Shown here: in pieces, positions 7,720 through 15,616 of the stretch | Position numbering within the stretch: the stretch's first letter is position 1 | Layout: every line of letters starts with the position of its first letter | Source: an uncultured Nitrososphaera sp. | GTDB taxonomy: Archaea; Thermoproteota; Nitrososphaeria; Nitrososphaerales; Nitrososphaeraceae | Direction of reading: 5' to 3' | Assembly (NCBI GenBank): GCA_946480575.1 | Contig: CAMLKF010000030.1 | Coordinates: 1 to 19,987, forward strand | DNA: 19,987 bases | Program-made: the position numbers and the translations under genes | Notes under the pieces: generated by a model | What the model was told of the DNA's origin: nothing | What the model saw: only the letters and a program-made list of their open reading frames with translations | Database searches by the model: none

Positions 7720-8763
7720 ATGATGGCGGCAGTATTTTACGGCCCAAACGACATTTCTCTGCAAGCGGCTCCCCTTTTGCGCAGCCAGTTCACGCTCAAA
7801 GTGAACGCCTGTGCAGTGTGCGGTTACGACGCCCGGGTTTTCAGGAATGGGCACCGCAAGGTCAGCCCACCGGTAATTCTAGGGCACGAGATATGCGGCG
7901 AGACCCTGCAAGATGTCACGATGCAAGATGGCGCAACGATAAGGGCTGGCACCAGAGTTGCTTTATGCCCTATAATCCCCTGCCTTGGCTGCCATTACTG
8001 CAATGCCGGCCAATATAACCTCTGCATGCATTTGAAAGAGATAGGTTCTACTCTTGATGGAGGCTTTGCTCAGTACGTCAGCGTGCCAGAGCAGACAATT
8101 AGGATAGGTGGCCTTGTCCCTGTGCCTGACAACCTTGGCGACGAGGAAGCCTCGCTCCTTGAGCCGCTTGCGTGCTGCCTGAACGGCTTTTACCAGCTAA
8201 ACCCGGCTGTCGAGGAAAGGCCTGTTGTCGTAATAATAGGCGACGGGCCAATAGGCCTCTTGCACCTACAGCTGCTCAAGAATCTGGCAGGCGCAAGGGT
8301 AGCAGTTGTGGGCAGAGTCCAGTCGCGGATGAAAAAAGCAAAGTCAATTGGAACAGATGCCGTGTTTGAATACAACGATACTGATAAAACCGCCTCTGAT
8401 GTGCTGGATTTTACCGGCAAGGCTGGCGCTGGTATTGTTGTAATTTCAACGAGCAACCCGTCTGCATTCGAGCTTGCGACAAAGGTTGCCGGCAGGAATT
8501 CCAAGATAAACATGTTTGCAGGGATGCCCGCCGGCCAGAGGTTTTCTCTTGATGCCAACTGGCTGCACTACAACCAAGTCTCGCTCATGGGCGCCTTTAG
8601 CTCCACGCCGCCAATGCTCAGAGAAGCTGCCAGGATTGCGGCAGAAGGAACAGTCAATCTGTCAGAGATCGTCACCCATAGGTACCCTCTGGCAGAGATT
8701 GAAAAAGCAATTCTTGTTACTGAAAGGTACAGCGGCCTGCGAGCGGTCATTAACAGGTTCTAA
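7720..8763 (+). CDS. zinc-dependent medium-chain alcohol/polyol dehydrogenase
   Basis: The medium-chain dehydrogenase/reductase has 347 residues from the ATG at 7720. The catalytic zinc ligands Cys34 (CAVCGYD) and His56-Glu57 (GHE) are present, as are all four structural-zinc cysteines Cys88, Cys91, Cys94 and Cys102. The nucleotide-binding turn is IGDGPIG. The family oxidises secondary alcohols such as threonine, sorbitol or inositol derivatives with NAD(P). The sequence does not settle the substrate, but the divergent ebo-like operon with two sugar-isomerase barrels suggests a polyol or cyclitol. A longer frame from 7678 lacks conserved residues, so the ATG pair at 7720/7723 is preferred. 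Confidence 0.87.
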   Translation: MMAAVFYGPNDISLQAAPLLRSQFTLKVNACAVCGYDARVFRNGHRKVSPPVILGHEICGETLQDVTMQDGATIRAGTRVALCPIIPCLGCHYCNAGQYNLCMHLKEIGSTLDGGFAQYVSVPEQTIRIGGLVPVPDNLGDEEASLLEPLACCLNGFYQLNPAVEERPVVVIIGDGPIGLLHLQLLKNLAGARVAVVGRVQSRMKKAKSIGTDAVFEYNDTDKTASDVLDFTGKAGAGIVVISTSNPSAFELATKVAGRNSKINMFAGMPAGQRFSLDANWLHYNQVSLMGAFSSTPPMLREAARIAAEGTVNLSEIVTHRYPLAEIEKAILVTERYSGLRAVINRF

Positions 8764-8841
8764 ACTAGAATTGCTTGGCTAGAATAGAGGTTGTCGCGGC
8801 AGCAGAGGTGAAAATTATCCGCTAAGGCCTGCCTCGTTGAG

Positions 8842-9135
8842 CTACACGGCGGTATACGGCACACACCGGTTTGACAACATTTGGGGATGGACAAGCTCCA
8901 AGGCTTCAGACGATTGCTCCGTCGTAGTCCATTTAGAAGTATATAGAGCATTGTCGTTATAGGTGGAGGCTGCTCCCATAGGGATTTGACTTATTACTAC
9001 TACTTTTCTTTGGCCATCTGCCCAACCCCCCTGCACAACGGGCGCGCGCTCTCGGACGATGCTGTAATCACTATCCACTTCATCGTGGACCACACGGCCG
9101 CTCAAGAAGCTCATCATTTTATTCATCATTATCAT
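8842..9135 (-). CDS. hypothetical protein, about 90 residues
   Basis: An open frame of 97 codons has codon use similar to the real genes nearby and a balanced residue composition, unlike the shadow frames. Several ATG codons occur in the first eight residues; the one giving MMSFLSGRVVHDE is a reasonable start, with a weak T-rich TATA-like tract about 26 nt upstream. There is no recognisable motif, membrane segment or repeat. It is convergent with the dehydrogenase gene and ends 78 nt past its stop. It could still be a chance frame in intergenic DNA. Confidence 0.35.
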   Translation of the reverse strand: MIMMNKMMSFLSGRVVHDEVDSDYSIVRERAPVVQGGWADGQRKVVVISQIPMGAASTYNDNALYTSKWTTTEQSSEALELVHPQMLSNRCVPYTAV

Positions 9136-9406
9136 TTCATTAAAAACATCATCCCAGATCTGCTGACGTGAGATTGGTCTCTATACAAACATTATGATGA
9201 CTGCAGCCATCGTGATGAAAATAATGAATCACGGATATTGACGTAATGCGATTTGGTGAAATACCATATACATACAAGCCTGCCATGCTACACGGCGGCC
9301 CCAACGATTATAGAAGTAACAAAACTGAAAGATACACCTATACAATGTAATACTAGAAGATTACCGGCAACTGTCATCCTAAAAGGTTATAAGCCACAGT
9401 TATCTA
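9136..9406. other. AT-rich intergenic region
   Basis: I see no gene here. The stretch contains simple ATC/ATT-rich sequence (about 9107-9150) and the 11-mer CTACACGGCGG (about 9290), which also occurs near 8842. Nothing else stands out. Confidence 0.4.
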
Positions 9407-9417
9407 ACTTTAATATA
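9407..9417 (+). promoter_or_regulatory. TATA element of the HTH/coiled-coil gene
   Basis: ACTTTAATATAG is centred about 20-26 nt before the ATG at 9431, so the transcript is predicted to be leaderless. A second candidate, GGTTATAAGCC, lies about 25 nt further upstream. Confidence 0.5.
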
Positions 9418-9430
9418 GAACAAAGTTACT

Positions 9431-10945
9431 ATGACAAAAACTCCGATCTCTGAAGAGCTGCAAAGGCAGGTCGTCAAGATGTGGCTCGATAGAAAGACGT
9501 GGAAGGAAATGATGCAAGCCACTGGCCTGTCTTCGGGTTCGATCAGCAACATCCTCTCGCCTTGGAAGAAAAAGCTTGACGACCTTGACCCGGAGGCGGT
9601 TCGCCAGTTTATTTCAACGACCAAGAAAGAAGGCATGCCCACGCTTTCTCAATGCGCGGAGGGGTTTAGGATGGCAAACATGCTCGCAGAGCTGGGAATG
9701 GCAGACAATCAAGACGGCCAGTTCCTCAAAGACCTAAGGGAATGCCTGGGAGCCGATATCCCGCCTCAACACTTGGCAAGGCTCCTCAAGGAGGTTGTGG
9801 ACTTTTCGAGGAATGAAGGTTTCCCACTCTCGCAGCTAGGACTGCACCTAAAGAGCAGGCAGGAAGCAATGCAAAGGCTCGAGTCCTGCGTTTCAGAGTC
9901 AACAGAGCGCAAGAAGAAGGCCGACCAAGGAGCAAGGCAGGCACTTGAGAAAGCGAGAACTACGCTGCAGGAGATAGAGTCTTTTAAGCCCCTCAAGGAG
10001 GGCCTTGCAAGGCACGGGGTCAATCTTGACGAGGCAATGGCGGCTATCGACAAACTCGACGACATGGAACGAAAGGGACTTTCAGCGACACAGATTCTGT
10101 CGGTGAACACGGATGTCGAGTCCTTGAAAGCCAAGAAGCAGAGGCTCGAGAGGGACTGCGGCGTCACTGAAAAAAAGTTAAAGAAATACGAGTTTAGTGA
10201 GGAGCTATGCGATCTCGCAGACTATTACAACATCGGACCTGGTGAGATCAGGGTATTTGGCGAGGCGATTGAGAAAATCTCACGGGCACGCGGCATCAAG
10301 TACTGGCAGGCAGCGCACATCTTATTCGACGAGGTCCAGCGTTACAAGGATAACGAGGGCCTGGTACCAAAGTATCGCAGGATGGACATCGCAATACAGA
10401 CCCAGCAGCGGGAGCTGGACCGGTTATCACAGCTAATAGACGCAGGCAGGCTAGCGCAAACGGCTTACATAACAGCTGCATCGAGAGGTGTAGATGAGAA
10501 TGAGGTCAGGCGCTTTGTCCACATCATTGCCGACTACGGCTTGAATATCAAGAAGATAAACGACAACGCCGAGAGGGCTGGCAGGGTAAAAATGCTTCGG
10601 AGGAAATTGCAAGCAGAAAATATGGCAGCTAATGCCGCGCCGCAGCAAAAGCCCGCTTCTGCCGAAACTGTGCCGGGAGCACAAAAACAAGAACAAGAGA
10701 CCCAACAGAGACCGAGCGCTACATCGCCGCAACCTGCGCCACCAGCATCGGCATCTCAGCCCAAGTCTCAAAAAGGAGTAGCTCAAAATACCCATTCCTC
10801 ATCCGATGCAAGAGGATCATTGGCTGCTGATGCTGAACCTGCAAACCATGAGAATGAGGAACATAAAGAAGAAGAATCGCAAGAAGATGGGCAAACAGAG
10901 GCAGAGGGTGACAAAGACGATAGCCTAGAACCACGTCCGGCCTGA
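9431..10945 (+). CDS. HTH plus coiled-coil protein of unknown function
   Basis: The 504-residue protein has four visible parts. Residues about 5-48 look like a helix-turn-helix of the transposase/resolvase type (VVKMWLDRKTWKEMM, then GLSSGSISNILSPWK). Residues about 60-140 are helical with two similar LAELG/LSQLG segments. Residues about 145-250 are rich in Lys, Glu and Gln and form a long coiled coil. A helical domain follows (about 250-395), and residues about 405-504 are a disordered Gln/Pro/Ala then Glu/Lys-rich tail. The layout suggests a DNA-binding, self-associating structural or regulatory protein rather than an enzyme. There is no transposase catalytic motif. It stands alone with its own promoter. 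I recognise no named family. Confidence 0.8.
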   Translation: MTKTPISEELQRQVVKMWLDRKTWKEMMQATGLSSGSISNILSPWKKKLDDLDPEAVRQFISTTKKEGMPTLSQCAEGFRMANMLAELGMADNQDGQFLKDLRECLGADIPPQHLARLLKEVVDFSRNEGFPLSQLGLHLKSRQEAMQRLESCVSESTERKKKADQGARQALEKARTTLQEIESFKPLKEGLARHGVNLDEAMAAIDKLDDMERKGLSATQILSVNTDVESLKAKKQRLERDCGVTEKKLKKYEFSEELCDLADYYNIGPGEIRVFGEAIEKISRARGIKYWQAAHILFDEVQRYKDNEGLVPKYRRMDIAIQTQQRELDRLSQLIDAGRLAQTAYITAASRGVDENEVRRFVHIIADYGLNIKKINDNAERAGRVKMLRRKLQAENMAANAAPQQKPASAETVPGAQKQEQETQQRPSATSPQPAPPASASQPKSQKGVAQNTHSSSDARGSLAADAEPANHENEEHKEEESQEDGQTEAEGDKDDSLEPRPA

Positions 10946-10999
10946 CATTTTTGAATTTGGCCCTTAGGCGCATAACCCTTTTTCTTCTTCCTATTATTA

Positions 11000-11155
11000 T
11001 TATGCTGTCATGGAGGAAGAACGAGACTGTTCGTTTGTTCTGCTTGTTCGTTTCTGCAGCCGCTGCTGGTGCTGCTCCTGTTCTTTGCGTATGTGCCTGA
11101 CCGTTCCTCCTCCTACCGCTAGCCTGACAGCGATAAGGACCAGGTTCTTTACCAT
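11000..11155 (-). CDS. possible 51-residue basic protein
   Basis: A frame starting MVKNLVLIAVRLAVGGGTV has a short hydrophobic N-terminus, followed by a Gln/Arg/Lys/Ser-rich basic tail. A TATA-like GTTATAGA lies about 33 nt before the ATG on the minus strand. It is the best coding candidate in the 320-bp gap between the coiled-coil and hydantoinase genes. No family is recognised, and the low-complexity tail weakens the case. Confidence 0.3.
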   Translation of the reverse strand: MVKNLVLIAVRLAVGGGTVRHIRKEQEQHQQRLQKRTSRTNEQSRSSSMTA

Positions 11156-11214
11156 GACCCTATAATTGACTGCCTTCACTGGGATCTATAACTTGACAGG
11201 ACCACTAAGAACAT

Positions 11215-11226
11215 GGTTTAAATTAC
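11215..11226 (+). promoter_or_regulatory. TATA element of the hyuA-tsaC-THUMP operon
   Basis: GGTTTAAATTAC lies about 45 nt before the ATG at 11266, implying a start of transcription near 11246 and a leader of about 20 nt. The predicted start falls inside the palindrome at 11239-11254. Confidence 0.5.
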
Positions 11227-11238
11227 ATTCTCCGCGCT

Positions 11239-11254
11239 GTTAGGCTTGCCTAAC
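11239..11254. promoter_or_regulatory. 16-bp palindrome, candidate operator
   Basis: GTTAGGCTTGCCTAAC has two perfect 7-nt arms around TT. It sits between the TATA element and the start codon, over the predicted transcription start, a position where a bound repressor would block transcription. The DNA-binding protein is unknown. A small RNA hairpin in the leader is the alternative. Confidence 0.4.
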
Positions 11255-11265
11255 GGTTTTGGAAA

Positions 11266-13392
11266 ATGCAGCAGAGGAGAATAAGGGTTGGCATCGACGT
11301 GGGAGGCACGTTCACCAAGGCCGTCGCAATCGACATGCTGCGGGGGAGAATAATTGGCAAAGTCACCGTCCCTACGACCCACTCTTCCATCGAGGGCGTC
11401 TCTACGGGCATAGTTCAGGCGCTGAAGTCGCTGATGCAGAAATACGAGATCCAGAATCCTGAAATCGAGCTGATATCGCATAGCACGACCCAGGCCGTGA
11501 ACGCGCTACTCGAAGGCGACACTGCAAAGGTAGGCATAATAGGGATGGGAGTAGGGCTTGAAAAATCAAACGTGATCAAGCGCACAAATGTCAAGGACGT
11601 CGAGCTGGCACCAAACAAGTACCTGCATACCTGCTACAGGTTCCTGGACACTTCAAAGTACCTTGACGACAGGGAAGTGCAAGAGGCGATAGCGGGGCTC
11701 AAGTCAGAGGGCGCAGAGGTCGTCGTTGTGAGCGAGGCGTACGGGGTCGACGACCCAAGCAACGAGCAGTTCGTGATGCAAAAAGCAGACATACCGGCCA
11801 CAGCAGGCCATGAGCTGACCGGCATTTATGGATTGGAGATAAGGACACTTACAGCCGCTATCAATGCAGGCATTCTGCCCAAGGCAACCGCCACAGCAAG
11901 GTTTGTCGAGTCGGCTGTTCGCAACGAAAGCATTGCCGCGCCAGTGCTCATAATGAAGGGCGACGGCGGCGTCACCGACATGAGCACTTTTCGAAGCAAG
12001 CCCATCATCACAGTCCTGTCCGGGCCGGCGGCAAGCGTTGCAGGCGCGCTCCTGCACCTGCGTGTGATAGATGGCGTGTTCATTGAAGTGGGAGGCACCT
12101 CCACGAACGTCTGCGTCATAAAGGACGGCAGGCCCGAGGTGCGCTACGTCACGATAATGCAGCACCCGACCTGCATCCGCTCGTTAGACGTCAGGGTCGC
12201 CGGCGTAGCAGGTGGGTCGCTCGCGCGCTGGTCTGGAAGAAAGATAACCGACGTCGGCCCGAGGTCTGCTCACATCGCCGGCCTTCCATACTCATGCTTT
12301 GTCTCGTCGGAAGAGCTGGAAGGCGGCCAGATAATCACGTTCCGACCAAAGGACGGCGACCCAATTGACTATATCGCAATCGAGTCGGCTGGCGGCAGGC
12401 GCTTTGCGATAACAAACACATGCGCGGCAAACGCGCTTGGGATGGTGCCTGAAGGCGACTATGCCCGGGCAAACCAAGAATCTGCCAAGATGGCGCTCTC
12501 TATCCTTGCTGAAAGGCTTGGCACGACGATGGAGCAGGCAGCCGCAACGATCCTTGAAATTTCTGCAAGAAAAGTGCTCGACATTGCCGAGCCGATGATA
12601 AAAGAGTACAAGCTAAAGAGGGAGCGCATCATTTTAATTGGGGGCGGCGGAGGTGCGTCGGTGCTGGTGCCGTTCATAGCGCGCAGGCTGCAACTGCAGC
12701 ACAGGATAGCCGAGCATGCAGAGGTGATCTCGTCTATCGGTGTCGCGGCTGCAATGATACACGAAGAAGCAGAAAAGACTGTTACAAACCCTATACCAGA
12801 AGACATCACCGTGCTGGCAGAGCAGGTGAAAAAAAGGACGCTAGACCGCGGCGCGCTGCCGGAATCGATCACTATCCAGTCAGAATTTATCAGCGAGCGG
12901 TCGCTTTTGCGCGTGACTGCCATGGGCAATGTGTCGCTTGACATCGGCACTACGAACGCGCAAGAAATAAACGAGGAGGAGGCTCACGTCCTTGCGTGTG
13001 AGCTGTTTGGCATCAACGAGGGCGTGCAGCGTGTCTTTGACATGAAGAATTACCATATATTTGCGTGTGAGATGAGCAAGAAAAAGCTGTTCCTGAAATC
13101 GAGGAAGCAGCCGGTGCTGGTGCTGGACAAGTACGGCAGAGTCAGGCTCTCCGTGCAGAATGCTGCAATATTTAATGGGTCGCCAGAGGAGGTGGCCGAC
13201 AGGGTCGACTCGTTTCTAAAACAGCACAGAAACGGCGGGAACGAACTTGCACCGCAGGTGCACATACTCGACGGCGTCAAGCTGATGGACTTTTCAAGCC
13301 TTACCGCGCCAGAGCATGTTTCAAAGGCAGTCCGCGACGAATTGAAAAAGGCCGCGACCAGGGAAGTCGCCGCAATAGTAAGGCTTGGCTAG
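11266..13392 (+). CDS. hydantoinase/oxoprolinase family protein (HyuA-like ATPase)
   Basis: The 708-residue protein has an ASKHA-type nucleotide-binding fold with phosphate-1 motif [15 protein letters not shown] (residues about 9-23), phosphate-2 motif [14 protein letters not shown] (about 274-287) and an adenosine motif [14 protein letters not shown] (about 457-470). Family members include N-methylhydantoinase A, 5-oxoprolinase and the acetone carboxylase beta subunit. They couple ATP hydrolysis to opening or carboxylating an amide or ketone. These normally pair with a HyuB-type subunit, and none is encoded next to it. It leads an operon with tsaC and a THUMP gene, which hints at a different or additional role. 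The C-terminal 170 residues do not resemble HyuA as far as I can see. Confidence 0.85.
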   Translation: MQQRRIRVGIDVGGTFTKAVAIDMLRGRIIGKVTVPTTHSSIEGVSTGIVQALKSLMQKYEIQNPEIELISHSTTQAVNALLEGDTAKVGIIGMGVGLEKSNVIKRTNVKDVELAPNKYLHTCYRFLDTSKYLDDREVQEAIAGLKSEGAEVVVVSEAYGVDDPSNEQFVMQKADIPATAGHELTGIYGLEIRTLTAAINAGILPKATATARFVESAVRNESIAAPVLIMKGDGGVTDMSTFRSKPIITVLSGPAASVAGALLHLRVIDGVFIEVGGTSTNVCVIKDGRPEVRYVTIMQHPTCIRSLDVRVAGVAGGSLARWSGRKITDVGPRSAHIAGLPYSCFVSSEELEGGQIITFRPKDGDPIDYIAIESAGGRRFAITNTCAANALGMVPEGDYARANQESAKMALSILAERLGTTMEQAAATILEISARKVLDIAEPMIKEYKLKRERIILIGGGGGASVLVPFIARRLQLQHRIAEHAEVISSIGVAAAMIHEEAEKTVTNPIPEDITVLAEQVKKRTLDRGALPESITIQSEFISERSLLRVTAMGNVSLDIGTTNAQEINEEEAHVLACELFGINEGVQRVFDMKNYHIFACEMSKKKLFLKSRKQPVLVLDKYGRVRLSVQNAAIFNGSPEEVADRVDSFLKQHRNGGNELAPQVHILDGVKLMDFSSLTAPEHVSKAVRDELKKAATREVAAIVRLG

Positions 13393-13399
13393 CAAAAAA

Positions 13400-14008
13400 A
13401 TGCAACTTTTTAGCTGTTCCGATGCAGAGAAATGTGCGTCCATTGTCAAGCGCGGAGGTGTGGTCGTTTTTCCGACTGACACTATCTATGGCATCGGCTG
13501 CGACCCATACAATGATGCCGCAGTCAAGCGGATATTCAGGATAAAGGGACGCGACGAGAAAAAGCCGCTTCCGGTGCTTGCGTACAGCGCGCAGGACGCA
13601 GAAAAGCTCATCGCGCTTGGCAGGACAGGAATGGCGCTTGCCAAGAAATACTGGCCCGGTGCCCTCACCATCGTGGCGCCTATTACGGACAACAGGATAT
13701 CGCCCATCGTCACTGCCGGGAGCATGAACTTGGCAGCAAGAGTCCCAGCCAACAGATGCGTGTTATTATTGCTGAAGCACTGCAAGTATCTTGTCGGAAC
13801 AAGCGCAAACCTGTCAGGACAAAAGTCGTTGAAGAGCGTGAAGGAGGTTCTTGGTTCCGGGCTGGCAGGATTTGACGCGCTTTTGGACGGAGGCGCTGTT
13901 GAAAAGGGGGTCGAGTCCACAATAGTGGATGTGGCAGGCGCAACTCCAAAAGTGGTGAGGGAAGGGGCGATAAAGGCAGAAGAAATCTACAGGTCGCTTG
14001 AAACATGA
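13400..14008 (+). CDS. tsaC: L-threonylcarbamoyladenylate synthase (TsaC/Sua5, YrdC domain)
   Basis: TsaC makes threonylcarbamoyl-AMP from threonine, bicarbonate and ATP, the first step of t6A synthesis at position 37 of ANN-decoding tRNAs. The YrdC signatures are present: GGVVVFPTDTIYGIGCD, IFRIKGRDEKKPLPVL, TSANLSGQ and ESTIVDV. With about 202 residues it is the single-domain TsaC type without the C-terminal Sua5 domain. The ATG at 13400 lies 8 nt after the hyuA-like stop; a TTG at 13385 would overlap that gene and add only five residues. It overlaps the THUMP gene by 4 nt (ATGA). The KEOPS subunit Cgi121, which acts later in the same pathway, lies 0.5 kb away in convergent orientation. Confidence 0.93.
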   Translation: MQLFSCSDAEKCASIVKRGGVVVFPTDTIYGIGCDPYNDAAVKRIFRIKGRDEKKPLPVLAYSAQDAEKLIALGRTGMALAKKYWPGALTIVAPITDNRISPIVTAGSMNLAARVPANRCVLLLLKHCKYLVGTSANLSGQKSLKSVKEVLGSGLAGFDALLDGGAVEKGVESTIVDVAGATPKVVREGAIKAEEIYRSLET

Positions 14009-14529
14009 GCGAGTTCAACCTTATTGTGTCGACCTACAGGTTCAGAGAGGAGGAGGCACAGGATGAGATACATGACCTGCTTGAGGCGTTTGGCGACTCA
14101 GATGCCGAATCCGAGATCACTGACATCAAGGGAATAATCCTCGCGCAGACATCGCTCGATCCTTTTCAGGTTGTCAGCAGGCTGAAGAAGCTCGTATCTT
14201 CAGAGCCGTGGCAGCTGCGCTACATCCTGCGCGTCCTGCCAATAGAGGTCGTTGTGCCCACTGACCTTGACTCCATCAAGGACGCCGCAAAAGAGCTGGC
14301 TTCAAGGATGGAGGAAGGCGACACCTTCAGGATAACTGTGGAAAAGAGGCACAGCTCGCTTGCCTCGATGGAAATAATCAACGCAATAGCAGGACAGATC
14401 GACAGGAAGGTCAACCTTGAAAACCCTAGCTGGGTCATACTCGTACAGATACTTGGCGGCCAGGCTGCTGTGTCCGTTGTAAAGCCCGGCCAAATATTCA
14501 GCTCAGTCGTGGAAAAGCGCATGCAGTAG
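14005..14529 (+). CDS. THUMP-domain RNA-binding protein
   Basis: This 174-residue protein consists mainly of a THUMP domain (about 50-165), recognised from the WQLRYILRVLPIEVVV strand, the TFRITVEKRHSSL segment and the C-terminal PSWVILVQILGGQAAVSVV strand. THUMP domains bind the tRNA acceptor end and help modification enzymes. Stand-alone versions resemble Tan1, the partner of the ac4C tRNA acetyltransferase. No catalytic domain is present. Overlap with tsaC by 4 nt ties it to tRNA modification. The stop is the first of five consecutive TAG triplets. Confidence 0.85.
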   Translation: MSEFNLIVSTYRFREEEAQDEIHDLLEAFGDSDAESEITDIKGIILAQTSLDPFQVVSRLKKLVSSEPWQLRYILRVLPIEVVVPTDLDSIKDAAKELASRMEEGDTFRITVEKRHSSLASMEIINAIAGQIDRKVNLENPSWVILVQILGGQAAVSVVKPGQIFSSVVEKRMQ

Positions 14530-14550
14530 TAGTAGTAGTAGCAGTAGTAG
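14527..14550. repeat. TAG triplet repeat between convergent genes
   Basis: Five TAG triplets, a CAG and two more TAGs fill the whole gap between the THUMP stop and the end of the cgi121 fusion gene. In the THUMP frame every TAG is a stop, so readthrough is blocked several times over. The tract is probably a slippage product. Confidence 0.75.
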
Positions 14551-15345
14551 TTACTTTACTAAGATGGCTGCCCTTTCCAGAAGGTACTGAAGGAATTGAC
14601 TCTCGCTGAACCTGTCATCATCATCATCATCATCAGTAGTTATGCTGAGCAACTCGGACAGCCGCGCTCTTTTCTGTTTTGTTGGATGCAGTAAAGAGTC
14701 GTCCAGCTCGAAATTTTTCATAGCGTAATCTTCAAATCTGCGCACAGCCGTGCCGTCTTGGGAAAACGCGATCAAGCATCCGGATGCGTCTTTTTTCAGG
14801 CCGGCCCTCCTGATTGCCTCCGAGATCTGGTCGGTGCAGGCAAGCCTCAGCAAAAGCTCTGCCTCCCGCCTGTTCGCAAGCATGATCCCTCTCTTTTCTG
14901 CCTCGAGCGTTATCTGCAGCACCCCAAGCACATGATCGGTGCCATAGACAGCATCGGCGTTTGCAGCCTGTATTGAAACGCCCCTGTTGTCGCTGCGCAG
15001 CCTGTCAACGAGCTCGCCTGCATCCGCTGCGACCTTGCGAACTCCAATTATCAAAACTTGGTTGCCGTCAAGAGCTGTTGTTATTATCGTGCCGCCGTGA
15101 ACCACCGTGACGATGGTAACAGTATCACCGTCCCTTGCGACGGTGCTTTCCCCCTGCAGCGCTGCAGAATCTACGCCATTTACCGCGATTATCAAGTTGT
15201 TTGGCTGCAAGAGCCTGGGCTCAGCTGAAATATTTTGTAAAAACTTCAAAATTTCAAGGACGGACGCCTGGTGCCTGTCAAAATTGACAGCTGACGTGCT
15301 GCCGACTGCCTTTCTTGCTCCCCCAAGCAGCCGTATTGTTATCAT
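14551..15345 (-). CDS. cgi121: MoaD/ThiS ubiquitin-like domain fused to KEOPS subunit Cgi121
   Basis: Two domains are visible in 264 residues. Residues 1-85 have the MoaD/ThiS beta-grasp pattern: MITIRLLGGARKAVG at the start, IIAVNGVDS, DGDTVTIVTVVHGG at the end, closing with Gly84-Gly85, which in free proteins is the activated C-terminus. Residues about 95-225 match Cgi121: VSIQAANADAVYG, then an A..A...R..MLANRREAELLLRLA segment and TDQISEAIRRAGLK. Cgi121 is the tRNA-binding accessory subunit of KEOPS, which transfers threonylcarbamoyl to A37 of tRNA. The C-terminus has a run of seven Asp coded by ATC repeats. It is last in the tatD-rps17e operon and overlaps rps17e by 4 nt. Domain assignment is from pattern reading only. 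Confidence 0.78.
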   Translation of the reverse strand: MITIRLLGGARKAVGSTSAVNFDRHQASVLEILKFLQNISAEPRLLQPNNLIIAVNGVDSAALQGESTVARDGDTVTIVTVVHGGTIITTALDGNQVLIIGVRKVAADAGELVDRLRSDNRGVSIQAANADAVYGTDHVLGVLQITLEAEKRGIMLANRREAELLLRLACTDQISEAIRRAGLKKDASGCLIAFSQDGTAVRRFEDYAMKNFELDDSLLHPTKQKRARLSELLSITTDDDDDDDRFSESQFLQYLLERAAILVK

Positions 15346-15587
15346 TCCTTTTCTTCTTCTTCTTCTGTCTCTTCTTCTCCGCCGGCGGCAGCAGCCATCG
15401 AAGCCTTTTCCTGCGCCGCCTGCCTGCGCAAGTGTGAGGTGATATAGCCGGCCAGCTCGTTCCTCAGGACCTTGGACCTAACTATGGCCAGATCATTGAG
15501 AGCCTTCTTATTAGCGTCAAATTCAAGCCCGAACCTGTCTGGGTGCTTTTGCAGGAGCTCGGTAGAGATGCGCTTTATCCTGTTCAT
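15342..15587 (-). CDS. rps17e: 30S ribosomal protein eS17
   Basis: The 81-residue protein matches eS17 in ISTELLQKHPDRFGLEFDAN, LNDLAIVRSKVLRNELAGYI and the following basic TSHLRR. It is a small-subunit protein shared by archaea and eukaryotes. The C-terminal extension after residue 62 is Ala-rich, then nearly all Glu (about 70-81), coded by a TTC repeat on the plus strand, and is longer than in most archaeal eS17. The gene sits between tatD and the cgi121 fusion on one transcript. Confidence 0.92.
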   Translation of the reverse strand: MNRIKRISTELLQKHPDRFGLEFDANKKALNDLAIVRSKVLRNELAGYITSHLRRQAAQEKASMAAAAGGEEETEEEEEKE

Positions 15588-15616
15588 CCAGAAGAGAAAG
15601 CAAATTCAAGGCTATT

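Noticed and set aside
14527..14641. CRISPR or tandem-repeat array
   Set aside because: The repeats are simple triplets (TAG, ATC) without spacers.
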